Below, one piece after another: positions 39,024 through 44,412 of a DNA stretch of 44,412 nucleotides (the stretch's first letter is position 1; each line of letters opens with the position of its first letter). The position numbers were made by a program, and so were the translations under genes. The notes beneath the pieces are model-generated. The model was given only the letters and a program-made list of their open reading frames with translations, searched no databases and was not told where the DNA came from. The DNA comes from DATCRE01 sp964235605 (GTDB taxonomy: Bacteria > Bacteroidota > Bacteroidia > Cytophagales > Cyclobacteriaceae). Location of the stretch: contig CAXSCR010000040.1 of NCBI GenBank assembly GCA_964235605.1, positions 1 through 44,412 of the forward strand, written 5' to 3'.

Positions 39024-40136
39024 TTGAAACAAATTATCATTATTGGCGGCGGCATTGCCGGCTTAACAAGTTGCATTCAATTAGCAATGGCAGGATTACA
39101 TTGTACTGTTATTGAGAAAAAATCCTATCCATTTCATCGTGTCTGTGGCGAGTATATATCGAATGAAGCAAGACCTTTTCTAAGCTCCCTTAATATCTAC
39201 CCTGAAGAATTTAGTCCATCAGTGATAAAACGCTTTCAACTTTCATCTACAACGGGAAGAAGTAGCATTCTACCATTGAATTTAGGAGGTTTTGGGATAA
39301 GTAGATACACATTTGATCAATATCTTTTCAAAAAAGCCACTGATCTAGGTGTGGTCTTTAGATTAAATACAGAAGTAGAAGATGTTAAATTCATAAAAGA
39401 AAAATTCGAAGTATATACAAAGGGATTAAAACTTGATGCTGACGTAGTTATGGGTTCTTTCGGCAAACGTTCACGCCTAGACGTGAGACTTGAAAGAACT
39501 TTTATCCAAAAGAAGTCACCCTTTGTTGGGGTCAAATATCACATCCGTACAAACCATTCTAAAGATCTAATCGCCCTTCACAATTTTACAGGTGGATATT
39601 GCGGCATTAGCAACATAGAAGATGATAAAACTAATTTATGCTACCTCTCACATCGTGATAATCTTAAAAAATATGGAAGTGTAGATGAGTTGGAGAAATA
39701 CGTTTTATTCAAAAATCCGTTGCTGAAGGGCATCTTTGAAAATTCTCAATTTCTTTTTAATAATCCCGAAGTAATTAATGAGATCTCGTTTGAAACTAAG
39801 CAACCCATAGAGAACCATATGTTAATGACTGGCGATGCTGCCGGTATGATAACACCACTATGCGGAAATGGTATGGCTATGGCGATACACTCGGGAAAAA
39901 TAGCATGTACGCAGGTAATTCGTTTCTGCAGGGATAAAAATTTTACGCGAGCACTTATGGAAAAAACCTATGAACAACAATGGAATAAAACATTTGCAGG
40001 TAGACTTTGGAAAGGAAGACAAATTCAAAGATTATTTGGTAATGAAACGGCATCTAATTTTGCTGTAGGTGTTGCGATAAGGTCCAATCTCATTGCACAA
40101 ATTATTATCCGTAATACCCATGGAGAAATATTTTAA
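39024..40136 (+). CDS. FAD-dependent oxidoreductase (geranylgeranyl reductase/SrsC-like group)
   Basis: 370 aa with N-terminal FAD-binding GGGIAGLTSCIQLA (residues about 8-21), the RVCGEYIS motif near residue 40 (the P-x-x-K/R-x-CGE type of the geranylgeranyl reductase family) and GDAAGMITPLCGNGMAMAI (about residues 270-290). Start codon is TTG at 39024: no in-frame ATG lies between it and the dinucleotide motif, and the next Met (residue 22) would remove the FAD loop. It could hydroxylate or reduce the lipid made by the type III polyketide synthase 2.3 kb downstream, as flavoproteins do in the Streptomyces srs operon; pathway link is inferred. Confidence 0.88.
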   Translation: MKQIIIIGGGIAGLTSCIQLAMAGLHCTVIEKKSYPFHRVCGEYISNEARPFLSSLNIYPEEFSPSVIKRFQLSSTTGRSSILPLNLGGFGISRYTFDQYLFKKATDLGVVFRLNTEVEDVKFIKEKFEVYTKGLKLDADVVMGSFGKRSRLDVRLERTFIQKKSPFVGVKYHIRTNHSKDLIALHNFTGGYCGISNIEDDKTNLCYLSHRDNLKKYGSVDELEKYVLFKNPLLKGIFENSQFLFNNPEVINEISFETKQPIENHMLMTGDAAGMITPLCGNGMAMAIHSGKIACTQVIRFCRDKNFTRALMEKTYEQQWNKTFAGRLWKGRQIQRLFGNETASNFAVGVAIRSNLIAQIIIRNTHGEIF

Positions 40137-40188
40137 ATGATTGTAATCTTAAGCCAGAATTGATCCTTCACTTAATTCATAAACATAA

Positions 40189-41151
40189 ATGAACCGACAA
40201 CAATTTTTAGGTCTATTCACTGTGAGTGCGGCTGCAGGTGCAGCAATAATTTCATCGTGCAGCAAATCCGCTAAAGACGAAAGCAATACCGATAAAAACG
40301 AAAAAGAGCTTTTCTTCAAAATTTCCTTAGCGGAGTGGTCCTTACATAAATCATTATTCGGCGGTAAACTTTCTCATCTAGATTTTCCAGTTAGGGCAAA
40401 AAAGAATTTTGATATTTCGGCCGTGGAGTATGTGAATCAATTTTTTATGGATAAAGCGCAAGATCAAGTTTATCTAAACGAACTTAAAAAACGCTGTGAT
40501 GATAATGGTGTGAAAAGTTTACTCATCATGTGTGATAGTGAAGGCTTCCTGGGTGACCTTGATGAAAAGAAGAGAAATGAAGCTGTGGAAAATCACAAAA
40601 AATGGGTAGAAGCAGCTAAGTTTTTAGGGTGTCATTCCATCAGGGTTAATGCGCACGGTGAAGGTACACGTGAGGAGGTTGCCAAGGCTGCTACTGATGG
40701 GTTGCACTTACTTTCTGAGTTTTCGAAAGATTTTAATATCAGCATCATAGTAGAAAACCACGGAGGCTATTCTTCTGATGGACAATGGCTCGCTTCTGTT
40801 ATAAAGGAAACCGGAAATACGAACTGCGGAACCCTTCCTGATTTTGGTAATTTCTGTTTGCGTAGAAAAAATGGCGACCAGTGGGACTCCCCTTGTGTTG
40901 CCTATTATGATCGCTATAAAGGCACCGAAGAAATGATGCCATATGCAAAAGGAGTCAGCGCGAAAGCATATGATTTTGATAAAAATGGTAATTGTATAGA
41001 GACCGATTACACGACTATTATGTCGATTGTTAAAAGATCTGGATATACAGGTTACGTTGGTATAGAGTATGAAGGTGAAAAACTTTCAGAAGATGATGGC
41101 ATCCGCGCTACAAAAGTCTTATTGGAAAAGGTAGGTGCATCTATAAGTTAA
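40189..41151 (+). CDS. Sugar phosphate isomerase/epimerase-like TIM-barrel lipoprotein
   Basis: 320 aa. N-terminus MNRQQFLGLF...AAAGAAIISSC has a lipobox (ISSC) and a Tat-like shape without the full Arg pair (RQ rather than RR). The rest is an AP-endonuclease-2/xylose-isomerase-like barrel; metal ligands are visible as Glu in SIIVENHGG, Asp in LPDFGNFC and Glu in YVGIEYEGE. Such lipoproteins are many in Bacteroidota and act on sugars in the periplasm or with unknown partners. It lies between pathway genes of the polyketide locus but probably is not part of it. Confidence 0.9.
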   Translation: MNRQQFLGLFTVSAAAGAAIISSCSKSAKDESNTDKNEKELFFKISLAEWSLHKSLFGGKLSHLDFPVRAKKNFDISAVEYVNQFFMDKAQDQVYLNELKKRCDDNGVKSLLIMCDSEGFLGDLDEKKRNEAVENHKKWVEAAKFLGCHSIRVNAHGEGTREEVAKAATDGLHLLSEFSKDFNISIIVENHGGYSSDGQWLASVIKETGNTNCGTLPDFGNFCLRRKNGDQWDSPCVAYYDRYKGTEEMMPYAKGVSAKAYDFDKNGNCIETDYTTIMSIVKRSGYTGYVGIEYEGEKLSEDDGIRATKVLLEKVGASIS

Positions 41152-41160
41152 TCCAGGTAA

Positions 41161-41510
41161 TCGCTTTTAAAATGATAGTTGGTTAAGGGTCATTTTAACT
41201 AACTATTGAAATAAAAAAAATCCTTCGCATGATTTTTTAGAAGTGTTTGTTTTTACTGAACGCTAACAGTTTAATAATGCTTTATGAACCGGATTGGCTC
41301 AACTTCCAAGATTACAAGCGATTTCCCTGGACGGTTGCGCTTTCAAACGATGATTATCATCTGCAGCTTATACTTATTCGTTATGCCACTCGGTCAAGAT
41401 ATACAAACTTAATTAACACGAGCCCGACATGTGAGTCACCTACATAAAACTTTAAAAAAATCGAGCTAGCAGCTCACAGCTTAGCAGCCAGATGCTATAA
41501 ATTTGATATA
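41161..41510 (+). repeat. 350-bp dispersed repeat, copy 2
   Basis: Direct copy of 32906-33255, again filling the gap between two convergent genes (isomerase-like lipoprotein and UbiA) and ending 3 nt before the UbiA stop codon. A 66-codon open frame (41247-41447) exists here, but indels break it in copy 1. Both copies can be read as M-L-x-E-x-D-W-x-N-F-Q-x-Y-K-x-F-P-W over 18 codons, which may be a relic of coding sequence or chance. The tail has period-7 words GAGCTAG CAGCTCA CAGCTTA. Confidence 0.92.
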
Positions 41511-41512
41511 GT

Positions 41513-42406
41513 CTACTCAAAGATTTGCATAAGCTGTGTTGTATTTAGAAAGAGATAGATAAAGAAAATATTTAAACACGTAGCGGAAATAAAATTAAGC
41601 CACATAGTATGTCTATGATCTGCTTTGATCTCATCTCTAAAAACTAGAATGAACCAATAGAGGAAATAGAGTACAACTGGAGCAAGGGCAATTAAAAATA
41701 TCGTCGCATACCATGCTGAATAAAAACCATTTAAATACCAGACGAAACCCAAGGTCACAAGCATAAAAACTCCACCTACAAAATAAAATGTGCCCCTTAT
41801 ACCGAGAAGAATACTAAATGTTCTATCACCCCGTTTGGCATCTTCATCATGTTGGTATACTTGTGTCATGGGGTAATTAGCCCAAAGCATAATAGTGGTA
41901 AGAAAGCCTGGAATTAATATTTGCGTTTTCAATATTTGCCCAAATTCAAATTTATTGAGGCCGATGTAACACATTGCAAACGTAAATAAGCCTTGAAATA
42001 GTCCGGTAATTATCCATCCTGTAATGGCATACTTTTTTAATCGTATTCTTGGATGGCTATAGGCCTTAGATACAAGTCCGTATAGTAATAACATGAACGC
42101 AAATGATGGATTAATTTTCAAATACCCTAAAACAATTGCAGTGAGGTCAAAGAGCAATGAAAGATAATAAAGATCTTTCTTTACAGGGGGTGGATTTTTT
42201 AAACCACCAATACTTTTTTCATCTTTATCGAAATAGCTATTATAGCCATTACTTGCCGGGTAGAGCAAAAAATGGAGAATGAAAAAAACCCAAAACAAGC
42301 TGGGTTCATTGAGATTAGGCGAAACTGATAAACTAAACAGAAAAACGGGAAGTAAAAAGTAGGAAAAAGGAATACGTAAGTGAAGCCAGGCTGAACGCGA
42401 GAACAT
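41513..42406 (-). CDS. UbiA-family prenyltransferase of the polyketide locus
   Basis: 297-aa polytopic inner-membrane protein. First Asp-rich motif N56-S-x-x-D60-x-D62-E63 (YNSYFDKDEKSIGGL) and second motif D187-E-D189-A-K-R-G-D194 (QHDEDAKRGDRT) mark the UbiA fold. The first motif has Ser instead of the second-position Asp of NDxxDxxxD. The enzyme transfers a prenyl group to an aromatic or similar acceptor. It is divergent from the type III polyketide synthase across a 50-nt gap, so both genes may share control and it may prenylate the polyketide product. Product unproven. Confidence 0.85.
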   Translation of the reverse strand: MFSRSAWLHLRIPFSYFLLPVFLFSLSVSPNLNEPSLFWVFFILHFLLYPASNGYNSYFDKDEKSIGGLKNPPPVKKDLYYLSLLFDLTAIVLGYLKINPSFAFMLLLYGLVSKAYSHPRIRLKKYAITGWIITGLFQGLFTFAMCYIGLNKFEFGQILKTQILIPGFLTTIMLWANYPMTQVYQHDEDAKRGDRTFSILLGIRGTFYFVGGVFMLVTLGFVWYLNGFYSAWYATIFLIALAPVVLYFLYWFILVFRDEIKADHRHTMWLNFISATCLNIFFIYLFLNTTQLMQIFE

Positions 42407-42456
42407 ATATATAGTTTTAAAACAAGGTAATAGTTTTTTGCACTTTTATTTACAGC

Positions 42457-43560
42457 ATGAGTTATATAACCGCTATTGGCACCGCTACACCAGTACACAA
42501 ATTTAGTCAGTCACAGCTCGCCGATTTTATGGTGAAAGCCATGCAATTAAATTATGAAGATAGCCGTAAGCTCAAAACAATTTTCAAATCTAGTGGTATA
42601 GATTCGCGCTATTCTGTGCTTGAAGATTATGGACTTAAAGAAAATTTTTCATTCTACGCGAATACTTCAGACTTCGAACCATTCCCCTCTACGTCGAAGA
42701 GAATAGAAATATTTAGAGAACATGCTATTAAGCTAAGTATTGATGCAATAGAAAATGCGTTGCGCAATGTTCCAAATCTTGATAAGAAAGACGTTACGCA
42801 TTTAATCGTAGTCTGCTGCACGGGTATGTATGCGCCGGGTTTAGATATTGATATTGTTAAATCAATGGAGCTTTCATCTTCCGTTCAAAGAACATGCATA
42901 ACGTTTATGGGATGTTACGCCGCTTTCAATGCGATAAAGGTGGCAGATGCGTTTTGTAAATCTGATAGCAATGCTAAGGTTCTAATCGTTTGCGTTGAAC
43001 TCTGCAGTTTGCACTTTCAGAAACAACCCACTAATGATAACCTTCTAGCGAATGCGCTTTTTGCAGATGGCGCTGCGGCTGTTGTAATCGAAACCAAAAC
43101 AGAAAGCAAAATTAAGATCAAGCCTGAAGTATTTCATAGTGATCTGCTTCACAATGGTGATAAGGATATGGCGTGGACTGTTGGAGACGTTGGCTTTGAA
43201 ATGAAATTGTCAACTTATGTTCCCGATATCATTAAAGAAGGAATACAAAAACTTACTAATACGCTGTTAGGAAAAATTTCTAAGAAACTATCTGACATTC
43301 GTTACTTGGCTATCCACCCAGGTGGCAAAAAAATATTATCTGCTATCGAACAAGAGCTTAAAATAAACAAAGAACAAAATAACGCTGCCTATCATGTGCT
43401 GAAGAATTACGGTAATATGTCATCCCCTACTGTACTTTTTGTCTTACATGAAATATTTAAAAACCTTAAAGAAACAGATCACAATGAACATATTTTAAGT
43501 TTTGCTTTTGGGCCAGGACTAACATTAGAGAGCATGATTCTTAAAATTCAAATGCAATAA
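42457..43560 (+). CDS. Type III polyketide synthase
   Basis: 367-aa homodimeric chalcone/stilbene synthase-fold enzyme that extends an acyl starter with malonyl-CoA and cyclises it. The catalytic triad is complete: Cys153 (TFMGCYAAFNA), His287 (LAIHPGGKKIL), Asn320 (NYGNMSSPTVLFVL). The C-terminal GFGPG loop reads FAFGPGLTLE. Type III enzymes with this architecture make alkylresorcinols, alkylpyrones or related phenolic lipids. The methyltransferase follows by 4 nt and must be co-transcribed. Starter unit cannot be told from sequence. Confidence 0.96.
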   Translation: MSYITAIGTATPVHKFSQSQLADFMVKAMQLNYEDSRKLKTIFKSSGIDSRYSVLEDYGLKENFSFYANTSDFEPFPSTSKRIEIFREHAIKLSIDAIENALRNVPNLDKKDVTHLIVVCCTGMYAPGLDIDIVKSMELSSSVQRTCITFMGCYAAFNAIKVADAFCKSDSNAKVLIVCVELCSLHFQKQPTNDNLLANALFADGAAAVVIETKTESKIKIKPEVFHSDLLHNGDKDMAWTVGDVGFEMKLSTYVPDIIKEGIQKLTNTLLGKISKKLSDIRYLAIHPGGKKILSAIEQELKINKEQNNAAYHVLKNYGNMSSPTVLFVLHEIFKNLKETDHNEHILSFAFGPGLTLESMILKIQMQ

Positions 43561-43564
43561 TCAG

Positions 43565-44275
43565 ATGCCCGATTTGTCAAGCCGGTCACAGCAAATTGAA
43601 ATCATGGACGATCTTAATTGTTCGGGAGAGGTCGTTGATCAAACCCTACGCGAATTAGAAACGATCAATAGATTGTTAGGCGGGAATTCCGTTACCATCA
43701 ATGGGCTCAGTCGCTTACTCAAGCATAAAAAAAATTTAAAGAAAATGTTGCTGGCCGATCTGGGATGTGGCGGAGGTGATATGTTAAAATTAATAAGTTC
43801 CTGGAGTCGTAAAAATAATTTCTTTTTTGATCTTACAGGAATTGATGCCAATACGAACATCATTTCCTTTGCAAAAAGAAATTCACTGAATTTTCCTGAT
43901 ATACATTACGAAGCGATTGATATCTTTTCTGATGAATTCAAATCAAAAAAATTTGATATAATCATAGGCACCCTTTTCTTCCATCATTTCAATGAAGAAC
44001 AGCTAGTATCTTTTTTTTCAAAAGCCAAGGAACAAGTGAGCTTGGGTATTGTTATTAATGATATCCATCGCCATTGGCTGGCTTATCATTCAATTAGATT
44101 ATTAACAAAAGTATTCTCCAAGTCAGCTATGGTTAAATTCGATGCGCCACTATCTGTACAGCGGGCTTTTACAAAAAAAGAGTTAATAACTATTTTAAAA
44201 AAAGCAGAAATTAAAAATTACACCTTGCGATGGATGTGGGCTTTTCGTTGGCAAGTAATCATAAAATTAGGGTAA
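43565..44275 (+). CDS. SAM-dependent methyltransferase of the polyketide locus
   Basis: 236-aa class I methyltransferase: motif I LLADLGCGGGDMLKL (about residues 61-75), acidic end of beta-2 (TGIDAN), and motif FDIIIGTLFFHHF. The N-terminus EIMDDLNCSGEVVDQTLRELETINRLLGG resembles methyltransferases found beside type III polyketide synthases. Only 4 nt separate it from the synthase. Likely O- or C-methylates the polyketide lipid, as the methyltransferases of the srs and bps operons do. The window ends 137 nt later, so further operon genes may follow. Confidence 0.9.
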   Translation: MPDLSSRSQQIEIMDDLNCSGEVVDQTLRELETINRLLGGNSVTINGLSRLLKHKKNLKKMLLADLGCGGGDMLKLISSWSRKNNFFFDLTGIDANTNIISFAKRNSLNFPDIHYEAIDIFSDEFKSKKFDIIIGTLFFHHFNEEQLVSFFSKAKEQVSLGIVINDIHRHWLAYHSIRLLTKVFSKSAMVKFDAPLSVQRAFTKKELITILKKAEIKNYTLRWMWAFRWQVIIKLG

Positions 44276-44412
44276 AATTCGGGTATTAGGCACAATAGGT
44301 ATATGGTATTACGTTTAGTTAATAAGATCTAACTCTCTGTTATTTGACCTCTTTAAGAGGGTGTACGACAAATTGCAGATTTTGTAAATTTAGGATAAAA
44401 CACAATTAAACT

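Noticed and set aside
41247..41447. 66-codon open frame inside repeat copy 2
   Set aside because: The frame is broken by indels in copy 1, so it is not treated as a gene; noted as a possible relic.
44276..44412. End of the window
   Set aside because: No gene start, terminator or repeat could be supported in these 137 nt.

Overview
The window looks like chromosomal DNA of a Bacteroidota bacterium, most likely order Cytophagales. It is AT-rich. It carries a PorW/SprE-type type IX secretion lipoprotein, a fused MurF-Alr enzyme, a SusC/FecA-style TonB receptor with a CarboxypepD_reg plug extension, a DUF2911 protein, and several exact Bacteroidota-type promoter elements (TTG, about 19-20 nt, TAnnTTTG). 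No tRNA, rRNA, CRISPR array, insertion sequence or phage gene was seen.

Left part (1-6.6 kb, all minus strand): ferrochelatase; a 670-bp gene-free stretch with two tandem copies of a structured element; a GNAT-like protein translationally coupled to a three-PAS histidine kinase; and a methyltransferase/UbiA-like membrane protein pair. From 6.6 to 13.6 kb lies one minus-strand block running M23 peptidase, bactofilin, AtpZ-like, AtpI-like, atpB-E-F-H-A-G. It lacks atpD and atpC and has a strong terminator hairpin between atpE and atpF. Divergent from it are porW/sprE-like and a class A penicillin-binding protein that overlap by 50 nt.

Middle part (18.6-30 kb): a flippase-like membrane protein, panD and panC; an N-terminal-only GT5 (glycogen synthase-like) protein with a textbook terminator; glmS; a single-domain response regulator; feoAB; a previously hidden 46-aa conserved-looking small protein; and murF-alr. 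At 29.7-30.4 kb two neighbouring small genes, csaA and a secreted protein, are broken by three 1-nt losses in A/T runs.

Right part (30.4-44.4 kb): a TonB receptor whose promoter is covered by a perfect 35-bp palindrome resembling a Fur-superfamily (Nur/Zur-like) operator; a HisA homologue that lacks the catalytic Asp8; a PD40/CRD/OmpA-like protein; DUF2911; a LOG-family nucleosidase; a two-DTG aspartyl protease with PDZ domain; and a degenerate receiver protein. Last comes a secondary-metabolite locus: FAD oxidoreductase, a sugar-isomerase-like lipoprotein, a UbiA prenyltransferase, a type III polyketide synthase and a methyltransferase, probably making a modified phenolic or quinone lipid.

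The most striking structure outside genes is repetitive. There are many intergenic period-7 tandem repeats (TTAACTA, TTAACGA, TTGACCA, CGAGCTA types). A ~350-bp element is present twice (32.9 and 41.2 kb), both times between convergent genes and in the same orientation. A ~160-bp element at 1.3-1.75 kb is present twice in tandem, with stems that differ between copies yet remain paired.
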